Positions 26,530 through 35,824 of a DNA stretch of 64,000 nt are shown in pieces. The notes beneath the pieces were generated by a model that saw only the letters and a program-made list of their open reading frames with translations, searched no databases and was not told the origin of the DNA. The translations under genes and the position numbers were made by a program. Origin of the DNA: Hyphomicrobium sp. 99 (GTDB taxonomy: Bacteria > Pseudomonadota > Alphaproteobacteria > Rhizobiales > Hyphomicrobiaceae); the NCBI RefSeq assembly GCF_000384335.2, contig NZ_KQ031382.1, forward strand, positions 1,364,001-1,428,000, written 5' to 3'. Positions within the stretch are counted from its first letter, which is position 1. Each line of letters begins with the position of its first letter.

Positions 26530-29072
26530 GGCGCGCGGCCGCGAACGATATTCACGAAGACCAGCTACGCCTCGCTGATTTTAAAGCAACGACTTTGATG
26601 CAGTTCGTGCTGAAAAGTCACCTTGCCGTCCGGCGACGAAGCGCGCTTGGAACGTTGGCCCGGAAGTTCAGCAAAAGCAAACTCGCGAAGACGTGTCGGA
26701 CTCTGAGCCGGTCCGGTCTCTTCGACCGGGACTGGTACTTGCGACAATACGATGACGTCCGCGCTTCCAGAATTGAACCCGTTGCCCACTATATTTTGTG
26801 CGGGGCTTTCGAGGGCCGAAATCCCAACCGCGTATTCGATACTGCATACTATTTGAAAACCAATCCTGACGTCTATGCCAGCGGCTTAAATCCGCTGCTC
26901 CACTACATCCGCGTCGGAGAGAAGGAAAAAAGAAAGCCGTCGCAAAAGTTCGATCCCGAAGCCTATCACCTTTCGAATCCGGACGTTCGGGTTGGTGGCG
27001 GTGCACTCCTGAAGCATTTTCTCCGCCGTACGGATCGCGGGGTCGCAGAACCGGCTTATCGTCCCAAGGAACCGGAGTGGAGCTTCTTCGAAAAGATTAG
27101 CAGCGCCACGGGTGGACCCACTAGGCAGGTCAGCGATGCTGCTGTGGTCGATGTGGTTATCCCCGTGTTCAAGGGCTATTCGGATACGTTGGCGTGCATC
27201 GCCTCAGTCCTCTCCAGCGTAAATCAAACGGCATTTGAGTTGGTGGTTATCAACGATGCGTCGCCGGATGAGAGGCTCACCGAAGCTCTCATTCGCCTGG
27301 AGACGATGGGCCTCCTCACGCTATTGCAGAACGATGTGAACTTGGGGTTCGTAAAGACGATCAATCGCGGGATGAGCCGATCCTCGCGGGACGTCATCAT
27401 TCTCAACAGCGACACCCTGGTTTTCAATAACTGGATTGATCGGCTTCGCATTCACGCTATCGAACCCGCAGTGGGAACTGTTACGCCATTCACCAACAAT
27501 GGCGAGATTTGCAGCTATCCCATCTTCTGCGCCAACAATCCTGCAGCTCTGGAAATCGAATTCGCGGAGTTGGACCAACTGGCCGCACTCGTGAACAAGG
27601 GCCGATCTCTTGAAGTGCCGACCGGCGTCGGCTTTTGCATGTATATCACCCGCGCCGCACTCGATAGTGTCGGCTACTTTGATTTCGAATTATTTGGCCT
27701 CGGTTATGGCGAGGAAAATGATTTCTGCCTGAGGGCCAGTGAATTAGGGTTTTCCAATAAGCACGCATTGGACACTTTTGTATTCCACTCGGGGGCTGGA
27801 TCGTTCGGGGCAAAAGAAAAAACGCTCAAGCGAAAGGCGCTCCAAACCCTGACGCAGAAATACCCTGATTATCAAAATATCGTTGGCAGGTTTATCGAAC
27901 GCGATCCGGCGCGCGTGTATCGGGCAAAGCTGGACGTGGTTCGCATGCTGCGTCAAGCTCCGCGCGCGGTGACGTTGGTCTTTACGCACTCTCTTGGTGG
28001 AGGTGTGGAGAAGTTCCTGAGTGACCGGTCCGCGCGCATGCCCTCGGGTGAGGCAATCTTGGCGGCGTACCCGGATAAAGCAGGCGAAGCTATTTTGCTC
28101 CGCGCGGACCGAGACGGTCTCAACCTACCTAACGTCCCGAGCTTCGACTTGCACGCGGATGAGGGGTTGTTCGCTGCTTTGCTTGTCGAGCTGAACGTAA
28201 CCAGGATCGAGGTGCATAGTACGGTCGGATGGTCAGCCTCGCTTTTCGAAAAGCTTGAGCGGCTGAGAGATTCGACCGGCATTTCCTATGATGTTCATCT
28301 CCACGACTACACCGCGATCTGTCCGCAGGTTACGCTCATCGACGATAGCGGCGTATATTGCGGCGAGACCGGCGTCCGGGCGTGTGATCGTTGTCTCTTG
28401 GTAAAACCCGGCAGGCTGAGAGAGATCCATCCAGATGCCGACAATTCGGGCATGGCGGATATTCGCGCCTGGCGAGAGACCTATCACCGGTTCCTACTAT
28501 CCGCACGAAGCGTCGTCGCGCCCTCGGAAGATACACGACGGCGGGTGCGGAAGTATTTTCCGGACATTGACATTCGGGTCGAGCCACATCCCGAAAACCA
28601 TCAAACATATTCTGGTGTCGCGCGAACTTATACGGGTGGTCTCGTAAAGGTAGCCGTTATCGGCGCTATCGGTCCTCACAAGGGATCCAATATTTTGCTC
28701 GAATGTGCACGCGACGCAATACGCCGTTCTTTGCCGCTCGAATTCGTCGTGGTGGGCTACACAAATCTCCAGTCGCTGCCGCCAAATTTGAAAGTCACCG
28801 GGCGTTACGAAGACCATGAGGTGTTCTCGATACTCGATCAACAGAACGCACATGTCGTCCTTCTACCGTCAGTGTTGCCCGAAACGTATTGTTACACCTT
28901 GTCGATAGCGCTGTCGGCGGGGTTCCCAGTCTACGCGTTCGACTTTGGCGCTCCTGCCGAAAGGCTCGCCAGTGACGCCAGGCACGTTTTGATGCCGCTG
29001 GCTTTGATGACGGAGCCGGCATCCATAAACGATCTACTACTGTCGAAGAGTCTTCCTTCGCAGTTAAGCTAG
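26526..29072 (+). CDS. Large bifunctional GT2-GT4 glycosyltransferase with three FD-YL-NPDV modules
   Basis: An 848-residue protein. Three tandem modules at about residues 65-175 share the pattern FDxxYL-x-NPDV-x-PLxHY-x-G-x-EGR (FDRDWYLRQYDDV, FDTAYYLKTNPDV, FDPEAYHLSNPDV). Residues ~205-440 form a GT2 domain (VIPVFKGYSDTLACI, ILNSDTLVFNNW and GYGEENDFCLRASELGF). Residues ~480-840 form a GT4-like domain (HSLGGGVEKF, GAIGPHKGSNILLECA and PSVLPETYCYTLSIALSAG). It probably builds two successive linkages of one surface glycan. GTG at 26526 is used; ATG at 26598 is an alternative. Confidence 0.85.
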   Translation: MRRAAANDIHEDQLRLADFKATTLMQFVLKSHLAVRRRSALGTLARKFSKSKLAKTCRTLSRSGLFDRDWYLRQYDDVRASRIEPVAHYILCGAFEGRNPNRVFDTAYYLKTNPDVYASGLNPLLHYIRVGEKEKRKPSQKFDPEAYHLSNPDVRVGGGALLKHFLRRTDRGVAEPAYRPKEPEWSFFEKISSATGGPTRQVSDAAVVDVVIPVFKGYSDTLACIASVLSSVNQTAFELVVINDASPDERLTEALIRLETMGLLTLLQNDVNLGFVKTINRGMSRSSRDVIILNSDTLVFNNWIDRLRIHAIEPAVGTVTPFTNNGEICSYPIFCANNPAALEIEFAELDQLAALVNKGRSLEVPTGVGFCMYITRAALDSVGYFDFELFGLGYGEENDFCLRASELGFSNKHALDTFVFHSGAGSFGAKEKTLKRKALQTLTQKYPDYQNIVGRFIERDPARVYRAKLDVVRMLRQAPRAVTLVFTHSLGGGVEKFLSDRSARMPSGEAILAAYPDKAGEAILLRADRDGLNLPNVPSFDLHADEGLFAALLVELNVTRIEVHSTVGWSASLFEKLERLRDSTGISYDVHLHDYTAICPQVTLIDDSGVYCGETGVRACDRCLLVKPGRLREIHPDADNSGMADIRAWRETYHRFLLSARSVVAPSEDTRRRVRKYFPDIDIRVEPHPENHQTYSGVARTYTGGLVKVAVIGAIGPHKGSNILLECARDAIRRSLPLEFVVVGYTNLQSLPPNLKVTGRYEDHEVFSILDQQNAHVVLLPSVLPETYCYTLSIALSAGFPVYAFDFGAPAERLASDARHVLMPLALMTEPASINDLLLSKSLPSQLS

Positions 29073-29122
29073 ATGGCCTCGATAAATGTCAAGGTTAGAG
29101 CCCTCGCCATCTCTAGAGTGCT

Positions 29123-29243
29123 GCACGTGCCCGGAACAGGTTAGATGTCAGCGCGTACCAATGCGTTGTTGTCGTGAGCAGAAACCGGCAAAATGCCCAC
29201 GTCCATCATTCTCTGTTGCGGCCGGTTAACACCGGGCACGTGC
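29123..29243. repeat. 121-bp element with perfect 12-bp terminal inverted repeats
   Basis: GCACGTGCCCGG at 29123-29134 pairs perfectly with CCGGGCACGTGC at 29232-29243. Between them lies a ~90-bp segment that recurs at 62282-62373 at roughly 85% identity, but without the inverted repeats. The element overlaps the small minus-strand ORF behind the radical SAM gene. It could be a miniature inverted-repeat element, a structured RNA, or a transcription end structure. Confidence 0.55.
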
Positions 29244-29278
29244 TCCAGCGTAAACGAACTGGGCAGCAAAGAGTTCAT
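29144..29278 (-). CDS. 44-residue micro-ORF behind a B12-radical SAM gene
   Basis: ATG lies 5 nt after the stop of the radical SAM gene on the same strand, so translational coupling is possible. The product contains NRPQQRMMDVGILPVS and ends NALVRADI. A similar frame occurs in the diverged repeat near 62.3 kb. Between the copies the matching codons show almost no synonymous changes while the differing codons change residues, which argues against selection on the peptide. A peptide substrate for the upstream enzyme is possible, but a non-coding repeat is at least as likely. Confidence 0.3.
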
Positions 29279-29283
29279 CTTGT

Positions 29284-30933
29284 CTAATGCAGCGTGCGAT
29301 CCGCTACTATCGCACCCGCATCGGACGTGACGCGAGATCGAGCGCGCGAAAACGAGCGCGCTGACTCCGGGACCGGACCACCGGCCGACGCCGAAAGGCT
29401 CTTCGCTATAGCCTCGTAATGATAGTGCATTGCCGTTTTCACAGCGTAGGTGAAGAGCAACTGAGGCTCAAACATGCGCGCGCGGAAGGCGCGGAGCAAC
29501 TGCGCGCGATAGCGGCGCGCCAAGCCTCTGTCTTCGACGCGATGAACCAGACGGCTGGCAAGTACAAGGAACATGACATAATTCTCAAAGCAGCTTTTTG
29601 CCCAGGCTAACCGATGGCTCCGCCAGTAAGCGAGCTGATGCGCCGCGAACTTGAATCCCCCGTCGATAAACAGGGCATCGAGACGCTGGAAATAGGCGTT
29701 CGCCGAATACGAGCATTCGGTCACCCTGATCAGACCCTCGCGTAACATGCCTGGCGACATGCCGAGCGGAATGACATTAGTGCCGAAAGCCTCACTGCCG
29801 GCTGCGTCATTCAACCTGCCATCGGCTTTCAAGCGATCGAAGAGAGGCGTGGTCGGAATGGCGTGGAGCAAACCGATGAGAGCGTTCGCGATCCTCGCTT
29901 CGGCTAGGAATCCCGGAAGAACATCGAAGGCTGCCGGCTTGTCGTTATCGAATCCGACGATCATCCCGCACCAGACGTCAAGCCCGCTGTCTTGAATGCG
30001 TCTAACGCGCTCAATGAGCGTGCCGGCTCTCTCGCGCACATTCTGAAGTTTCTTTGTTTCTCTGAGAGATGCCTCGTCGGGGCTTTCAATGCCAATAAAC
30101 ACGCTTTGAAAGCCGGCTCGCCCCATAAGGCACATCAGCTCGTCATCCTCCGCGAGGTCCAACGATGCTTCGGTGAAGAGTGTGAGTGCATAGGCGTGGT
30201 CTTCCTGCCATTTTGCGATCTCGCGTAACGTCGGCTTGATGGCTTTCTTGTTGCCAATGAGATTGTCGTCCACGACGAAGACGATCTTGATGCCTTCGCG
30301 ATAATAGGCGTCGAGTTCGGCCAGAACCTGCTGGGTTGATTTCAGACGCGGTTTCCGCCCGAAAGTGACGATGATGTCGCAAAACTCGCAGGTGAACGGA
30401 CATCCGCGCGAGATCTGCATGCTGCCGAACATGTAATGTTGTGATTTGAGGAGATCGAGCCGCGGCTGCGGCAAGGTCGTCATGTCAGTCTTTTCGTGTT
30501 GCTCGTAGCGGGAGGCGTGCTGGCCTGTTTCCCACTCTTTGAGGAACTGCGGCCACGTTGCGTCAGCTTCGCCGACAAAGATGACATCGGCGAGATCCTC
30601 GAGCTCTTCCGGCTCAACGGTTGCCATTGGGCCGCCCGCAACGGTGAAGACACCACGCGTACGGACCTCCTTTAAAATTTCGCGCATCCGCGTTCCCTGG
30701 ATCGACATGCCCGTTACACACACCATGTCCGCGCGGCCGAGGCGGGCGAAATCCAAGTCCTCGACGTTCTCGTCGAGAATCGTCACGTCATGGTGCTTTG
30801 GAACGAGAGCCGCGAGCAAAGGAAGGCAGGCGACCGGAAGATTGCCTCGCTTGCCGAGCAATCCCATACATTTTTCCATGCCCCAGAAGGATGTGTTGAA
30901 GCGCGGATTGACGATTACAATATCGGCCATCAC
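29284..30933 (-). CDS. B12-binding domain radical SAM protein with DUF4070-like tail
   Basis: A 549-residue cobalamin-dependent radical SAM enzyme. The N-terminal B12-binding Rossmann domain covers ~1-140 (VNPRFNTSFWGMEKCMG, LGRADMVCVTGMSIQ, VAGGPMATVEPEEL). The 4Fe-4S motif CxxxCxxC is C178, C182 and C185 in SRGCPFTCEFCDI. The TIM-barrel core has VVDDNLIGNKKA and FIGIESPDEASLRETKK. The C-terminal ~150 residues resemble DUF4070. The layout is that of the hopanoid C2-methylase HpnP and relatives, which methylate unactivated carbons, but local features do not prove HpnP. It stands apart from the glycan genes on the opposite strand. Confidence 0.85.
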   Translation of the reverse strand: MMADIVIVNPRFNTSFWGMEKCMGLLGKRGNLPVACLPLLAALVPKHHDVTILDENVEDLDFARLGRADMVCVTGMSIQGTRMREILKEVRTRGVFTVAGGPMATVEPEELEDLADVIFVGEADATWPQFLKEWETGQHASRYEQHEKTDMTTLPQPRLDLLKSQHYMFGSMQISRGCPFTCEFCDIIVTFGRKPRLKSTQQVLAELDAYYREGIKIVFVVDDNLIGNKKAIKPTLREIAKWQEDHAYALTLFTEASLDLAEDDELMCLMGRAGFQSVFIGIESPDEASLRETKKLQNVRERAGTLIERVRRIQDSGLDVWCGMIVGFDNDKPAAFDVLPGFLAEARIANALIGLLHAIPTTPLFDRLKADGRLNDAAGSEAFGTNVIPLGMSPGMLREGLIRVTECSYSANAYFQRLDALFIDGGFKFAAHQLAYWRSHRLAWAKSCFENYVMFLVLASRLVHRVEDRGLARRYRAQLLRAFRARMFEPQLLFTYAVKTAMHYHYEAIAKSLSASAGGPVPESARSFSRARSRVTSDAGAIVADRTLH

Positions 30934-31618
30934 TCACCCGGACTGTTAAAATCGGCGCGGTTTAGTTCTCGTCGTGCGACGTAGCGCCAATGCCGTACAC
31001 AGACGACTGGCATGTTCTATTTCAATATCGGTCTCTTAAAGGCCGAAGGGCTGTGGGTCCGACCACGCTGAGCGATGCGGCACCACATTTGCAAACGCGG
31101 CCGCGTCATGAGGGTTTCCACCATTTTGGCGGTCACCCGATCGAAAAGAGATTGTAATGGCGCAGGCTGTCGCGCTCGCCCGGAGCTTTCGATCCGGCGC
31201 AGACGCGGCGCGCAGAGCGGATCTGAGAAGAAGGGCCTGTTGGCGGGCTAACGGAGCGTAGCCGATGCTTAGTCCGCCCCGACGCGCTTTTGAATGATTG
31301 CTCTCGCCTGTGGTGCGATGCGAAAACGGTTAAACAATAGATAAACAATAGAAACGGAAACGGCGAACGATGCGGCGCCGTTCGGCAATGCGCTGCCACC
31401 CTACTGTCTTGAGCGGCCGCGCGGCTGACTATTTCCCGTGTTCGCCTCAAAAGCTTCGCAGCTTCTCCCGGTTAGCAGAAGCACGCCACAGAAGGCGAGC
31501 TTGGCGGCCCGCAGGTTTATCGCACGACCGCCGACAGTTGTGCCGAGATAGCGGCAGTCGCCGTGCGCCGGGAAAAAACCAGGGAACGTTGATTTTTCCC
31601 CGCGCATGGCTCGTCAGG
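30934..31618. other. 685-bp intergenic stretch with a short tandem repeat
   Basis: No gene with convincing codon use was found between the radical SAM start and the demethylase stop. Around 31331-31350 the unit AAACAATAGA occurs twice, in an A+T-rich stretch that could hold a promoter. The right part is GC-rich with only short overlapping frames. Confidence 0.45.
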
Positions 31619-32854
31619 TTATGAATGGACGGCTTCTGGCTTGCGCGATTTGGTGGTCTCCTTGTTCCCGCCGCTCTTCCGCGCGGGGATGTCGACGATA
31701 AGTCCGCGGGGAATTTTCTTTTCCTTATCGTAGAGAGGCAGCTGGGCCAGTACTGCTGAATGCGTTTTGCCGTCGCGACCCAAAACCTCCACCTTCGTGC
31801 CCTCGGCATAAGGTTGATCGAGCCGTACGATCGCAATGCCAGCTTCGAGGAATGGAGAGAAGGCAGCCGCAGTGACGAAGCCCACTTTCTTGCCGGCGAT
31901 CGTTACGGGGCCTTCGCGCACCGGCTCGCCACCTTCGCTTACGAGCCCGATCAGGCGTGATTCCCTTTTTTCGGCAGCGAGCGCCGCTTTGCCGATGAAG
32001 TCGTCCTTCGAAAGATCGACGAATGCCCCGAGACCCGCTTCGAACGGCGTCATCGTATCATCCATGTCGGACCCGTTGTTGAGAATGCCCGCTTCGATGC
32101 GGCGGACTTCCATCGAGTCGAGCCCGCAAACTTCGAGCCCGAACGGTTTGCCGGCTCCCAGCACCGCATTCCACAGCGCTGCGCCGTCGTAGTTGGGCTC
32201 GTTCGGCAGCGTGTAGAACTCGAAGCCGGCCTCGTTCGTCCAGCCCGTGCGGGAGACGATCACGTCCTGTCCATTGATGCGCGCCTTCCGCACGGAGAAG
32301 TATTTGAAATCTGCCGGCAAGCCGCCTTCGACGAGCTTGTCGAATATGTCGAGCGCCGCCGGACCCTGCACCTGCGCGACCCAGGAGTTCGGATCTGAAA
32401 TTTCGACATCCAGACCCTGAGCGTGCGCGATGAGCCACGAGTACACCGGGCCATCGGCCTGGACGTACCAGAAGGTATCCTGTGCCAGCCGAAGAAGTAC
32501 GCCGTCGCACAGAATTTTTCCATTCGGATAGCTGAGGAGCGCGTAGCCGGCGCGCCCCGGCTTCAAGTTCGAGATGTTGCGCGTGAAGACTTTGTTGCAA
32601 AGCTTCTCCGCGTCGGGCCCCGAGATTTGGATCGGGCGTTCGCCGGTGTCGAACAGTCCAGCCTTTTGCCTGAGGATCCAATAACCCTCTTCGCGCGAGA
32701 TCTTCTGGCTAACCGGCATCAGTCGATTGTTATAGACGCAGTATTTGGCGCCGTTCGCGATGTGGAACGCCGAATAGGGTCCGCGAAGCGTGCCGTAGTC
32801 CCATCCACCTTCATTGTCGGCGGTGACGACCAAGCGTGTAGTGTTGAGAGACAT
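31619..32854 (-). CDS. GcvT-family aminomethyltransferase, DmdA-like demethylase
   Basis: A 411-residue tetrahydrofolate-dependent methyltransferase-like protein. It resembles DMSP demethylase DmdA in several places recalled from the SAR11 enzyme: YCVYNNRLMP near the N-terminus, RIEAGILNNGSDMDD followed by PFEAGLGAFVDL, SPFLEAGIAIV, and a closing LAQLPLYD. The GcvT folate domain spans ~50-300 and the C-terminal barrel ~310-390. A basic tail (KSGGNKETTKSRK) is unusual. It is the last gene of the sfn-type operon, so a methylated-sulfur substrate such as DMSP is attractive. A methylated amine remains possible. Separating DmdA from other GcvT homologues needs a phylogeny. Confidence 0.72.
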   Translation of the reverse strand: MSLNTTRLVVTADNEGGWDYGTLRGPYSAFHIANGAKYCVYNNRLMPVSQKISREEGYWILRQKAGLFDTGERPIQISGPDAEKLCNKVFTRNISNLKPGRAGYALLSYPNGKILCDGVLLRLAQDTFWYVQADGPVYSWLIAHAQGLDVEISDPNSWVAQVQGPAALDIFDKLVEGGLPADFKYFSVRKARINGQDVIVSRTGWTNEAGFEFYTLPNEPNYDGAALWNAVLGAGKPFGLEVCGLDSMEVRRIEAGILNNGSDMDDTMTPFEAGLGAFVDLSKDDFIGKAALAAEKRESRLIGLVSEGGEPVREGPVTIAGKKVGFVTAAAFSPFLEAGIAIVRLDQPYAEGTKVEVLGRDGKTHSAVLAQLPLYDKEKKIPRGLIVDIPARKSGGNKETTKSRKPEAVHS

Positions 32855-32904
32855 GTTTGTCGTGTCCTGATGAGTTTTTTTGACGAAGTAGCGCTAGGGC
32901 GCTG

Positions 32905-34416
32905 TTAGGCGATGCGGAGATCCTTCTTCGCCTGCTCAGGCCACTCACCCTTGTCGACGATGTAGTGGCGATAGAAGAAGACAAGCACTATGATGGCGAG
33001 TGCGCCCGCTCCGTAGAACAGTGCGTAAGGCACGAACGTGTTGGCTCCGAGCAGGACGACGCCAATGTTGAAGGCGGCGAGAAGTGGCGCGACGTAGTTG
33101 ACGAGGAAATCCGGCGCGCGGAAGTGACGGCCGCGGTCGGGATATTGCTTCCGCAGCAGTTTGACGGCGATCAGATCCATTGAAAGGCTGGTGAGGTAGC
33201 ACACGGCGCCGGCAGCGAGCACGAACAACGGCGATCCGAGCAACATGAGAAACGTGTTCACGGCGACGTCAGCCCACATTCCAGCGACAGGTGCACGGTG
33301 CTTGTTGAGCTTGGAGAGGAACTTCGGAAATACGCCGTCAACGGAGGCTTGGTAGAGAGCGCGCGAGCTCGACGCCATCAGAGTGCCGACCGAGAGAATG
33401 AGCGCAAGCGTCAGAACGATTGTTACGATGTAGGCCGAGTGGCCGCCAAAGGACCTCGTCGCGAGTTCAGCAACGGCCTGCTGCGTGTATCCTGCAACGA
33501 AATCCGGCTGAGTGAGTACCGTGAGGCCGAGCACACCGAGGAACGTGAAGGGCAGAAGAACGTATAAAATAAGCGAGACAAAGCCCGTCGACAAAATTGA
33601 TCGGATATTGTCCCGGCCCGGGTCCTTGAGTTCACTCACGTATGCAATAGCGACCTCGGCGCCGTACGTGCTCCAGCCCGCGACCAGGAAGCCGCCCGCT
33701 AGCGCGGTGATACCTGCAGCGCCGAACCAGTCGATGCCGCCTTTCAGTTCAAACGGCTGGAAATTAGCATAGTTGATGGTTCCGTTGAAAAGCGGGGCGA
33801 TGGCAATGAAGGCGAGCGGAAGAAGCGCAAGAAGTGCGATGACGAATTGCGTTCTCGCTGCACGCAGTATGCCCGTGTGCTGAACCGCAAAGACCAAAAG
33901 CAGGACGGCTATGCCGGTGATGATCGTTGCATTGAGCTGAAGGACGATTCCCGGCAAGATCGACGAAAGGTCAAGAAGTGTGATCGAGAACGATGCGAAA
34001 GCCGTGTCCTTGAAAAATCCCGATACGATGTAGCTGCCGGCGAGCGTAGCCAACACCGAGAGCGAGGTCGAGTCGCCGAACCAATAGCCGCCCATGTTGA
34101 TTGGAGCGAAGACCTTTCCGTATTTGATCCAGGCGACCGAACCATACACCGATCCGCCGCCGGTCTTATTTGGAAAAACGCCGGCAAGCTCGGCGAAGAT
34201 GATGCACTGAATGAACCCGATGATGGCGGACACGGTCCAGACGAGGATAGACGCCGTTCCAAGCGTGTCGGCCATCGCGCCGATCGAGAATAGAACCCAC
34301 GGGGCCGCACCCGCAGAAATCCAGAACACGTTCTTCCAGGTGATGACGCGACGCATGGAGGAAGCTTGCGCTTCCTCTCCGGCCGCGTCGGCAACGTCGG
34401 CGGTGGTGACAGACAT
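32905..34416 (-). CDS. APC-family permease
   Basis: A 503-residue amino acid-polyamine-organocation transporter with about twelve helices. The first helix has WKNVFWISAGAAPWVLFSIGAM, and the conserved segment after helix 5 is WSTYGAEVAIAYVSELKDPGRDNIRS. Late motifs include ASSSRALYQASVDGVFPKFLSKLNK. APC permeases import amino acids and related compounds. It lies between sfnB (71 bp upstream) and the demethylase (50 bp downstream) on one strand, so it probably imports the organosulfur or methylated compound used by this operon. That assignment is inference. Confidence 0.87.
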   Translation of the reverse strand: MSVTTADVADAAGEEAQASSMRRVITWKNVFWISAGAAPWVLFSIGAMADTLGTASILVWTVSAIIGFIQCIIFAELAGVFPNKTGGGSVYGSVAWIKYGKVFAPINMGGYWFGDSTSLSVLATLAGSYIVSGFFKDTAFASFSITLLDLSSILPGIVLQLNATIITGIAVLLLVFAVQHTGILRAARTQFVIALLALLPLAFIAIAPLFNGTINYANFQPFELKGGIDWFGAAGITALAGGFLVAGWSTYGAEVAIAYVSELKDPGRDNIRSILSTGFVSLILYVLLPFTFLGVLGLTVLTQPDFVAGYTQQAVAELATRSFGGHSAYIVTIVLTLALILSVGTLMASSSRALYQASVDGVFPKFLSKLNKHRAPVAGMWADVAVNTFLMLLGSPLFVLAAGAVCYLTSLSMDLIAVKLLRKQYPDRGRHFRAPDFLVNYVAPLLAAFNIGVVLLGANTFVPYALFYGAGALAIIVLVFFYRHYIVDKGEWPEQAKKDLRIA

Positions 34417-34487
34417 AGGTTTATTCCGCTTTCAAGAATGCAGTTTGAGATTTCGATGATGTTAGTGAGTGGCGGGAGACGTCCGCC

Positions 34488-35744
34488 TCAGCTCCAGGCG
34501 TGCAGTGGCGGGTTCACGCCGTTGAGGAAGTAGTTTCCGAGAATCGCGTACTTCCAGCGAACCGGATCGTGCAGTGTGTGAGTTCTCGCGTTGCGCCAGT
34601 GGCGATCGAGATTGTGTTCCGCGAGCGTCGAGCGCGTACCAGCCAGTTCGAACAGTTTGTTCGTGGCAGTGATCGCGATCTCCGTGCTGAGAACCTTTGC
34701 TTCCGCGACCGCGATTTGTGCGCGGGCAACGGATTCGGCAGTGGCGTCGACGACCGCTTCATCGACGGCCTGACCGGCCTTCTCGAGAAGGGCCTGGGCG
34801 GCATGCAAGCGAAGCTTGAGATCTCCGACGGCCTGGATCGTATAGGGATCCTGCCAAGCGTGCTCGAGTCCGCTGTCGACCCATGCGCGCGACTTGGTCC
34901 GGACGAACTCGATGGTGTCGTCGATGGCCGCTTTGGCGATGCCGTTGTCGACCGCAACCTGGATGATCTGGAAAATGGCGCCGTCCGCAGTCGGCCGCTC
35001 ATAACCCTTATAGCCGGGGACGAGATGCGTCTTCGGAACGCGAACGTTGTCGAGGATGACGGTGCCGCTCAGCGTCGTGCGCTGGCCGAAAGCCGACCAG
35101 TCGTCGATGACAGTCAGTCCGGGTGCGTCACGCTCGGCGATGGCGTACCAGGCGCGGCCCTGATCGTCTAAAGTGACGATTGGAACGAGATGAGCCAACA
35201 ACGCGCCGGACGAATAGAATTTCCGTCCGTTGACGATGACGTCATCGCCGGCGTCCGTGAATTTGGTCTGGAAGTCGACGGCCCGTTTGGAGCCAAACTC
35301 CGAGAACGCGTTGCCGAAGCGGTAGCCGCGCAGCGCCAAGCCGAACAGCAGGCGCTGTTGAGCCTCGTCGGAAACTGTTCGGATTGCCGCGAGCACACCG
35401 AGATGGTTTTGAGGAATCTGCCCGATGGATGGATCGGCCGCCGAAATGATCTCGATGACTTTTCCGAGCGTGACGTAGGAAACCTCGGGGCCTCCGAATT
35501 TCTTCGGCACGTTGATAGACCAGAGGCCGCTCTGCGAGAATGCATCCAGCTCCTGCACGGGCCAGCGGCGCGTACGGTCGCGTTCGGACGAGCCTTGGAC
35601 GAAGACCTTGGCGAGTTCCGTGGCGACCTCGATCGCCTCGCGGTCGGACTTGATGACATGCGCATCCTTTTGTGGACGCGGAAGTGCTGGAACGGCCTCG
35701 TTTTGGGCATTGGCTGGCTTCGGAGCGTCAAGCGTAATTGTCAT
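34488..35744 (-). CDS. sfnB: SfnB-family sulfur acquisition oxidoreductase
   Basis: A 418-residue acyl-CoA-dehydrogenase-like flavoprotein of the SfnB type, tied to use of alternative sulfur sources. Diagnostic segments are AHVIKSDREAIEVATELA, SGLWSINVPKKFGGPEV, and the active-site region IISAADPSIGQIPQNHLGVL. The C-terminal helical domain ends HDPVRWKYAILGNYFLNG. In Pseudomonas the sfn genes support growth on dimethyl sulfone as sulfur source. It sits 80 bp downstream of sfnG on the same strand. The exact reaction of SfnB is not established, although flavin-dependent desulfurising monooxygenation is the usual proposal. Confidence 0.82.
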   Translation of the reverse strand: MTITLDAPKPANAQNEAVPALPRPQKDAHVIKSDREAIEVATELAKVFVQGSSERDRTRRWPVQELDAFSQSGLWSINVPKKFGGPEVSYVTLGKVIEIISAADPSIGQIPQNHLGVLAAIRTVSDEAQQRLLFGLALRGYRFGNAFSEFGSKRAVDFQTKFTDAGDDVIVNGRKFYSSGALLAHLVPIVTLDDQGRAWYAIAERDAPGLTVIDDWSAFGQRTTLSGTVILDNVRVPKTHLVPGYKGYERPTADGAIFQIIQVAVDNGIAKAAIDDTIEFVRTKSRAWVDSGLEHAWQDPYTIQAVGDLKLRLHAAQALLEKAGQAVDEAVVDATAESVARAQIAVAEAKVLSTEIAITATNKLFELAGTRSTLAEHNLDRHWRNARTHTLHDPVRWKYAILGNYFLNGVNPPLHAWS

Positions 35745-35824
35745 GGTGTAGATCCTGAGAAGAGAAGGGGGTTGAGACGACGGCGCCGGGAGGCGGCGCC
35801 TGTATGTGCGTGTGTTCGCGCGAC

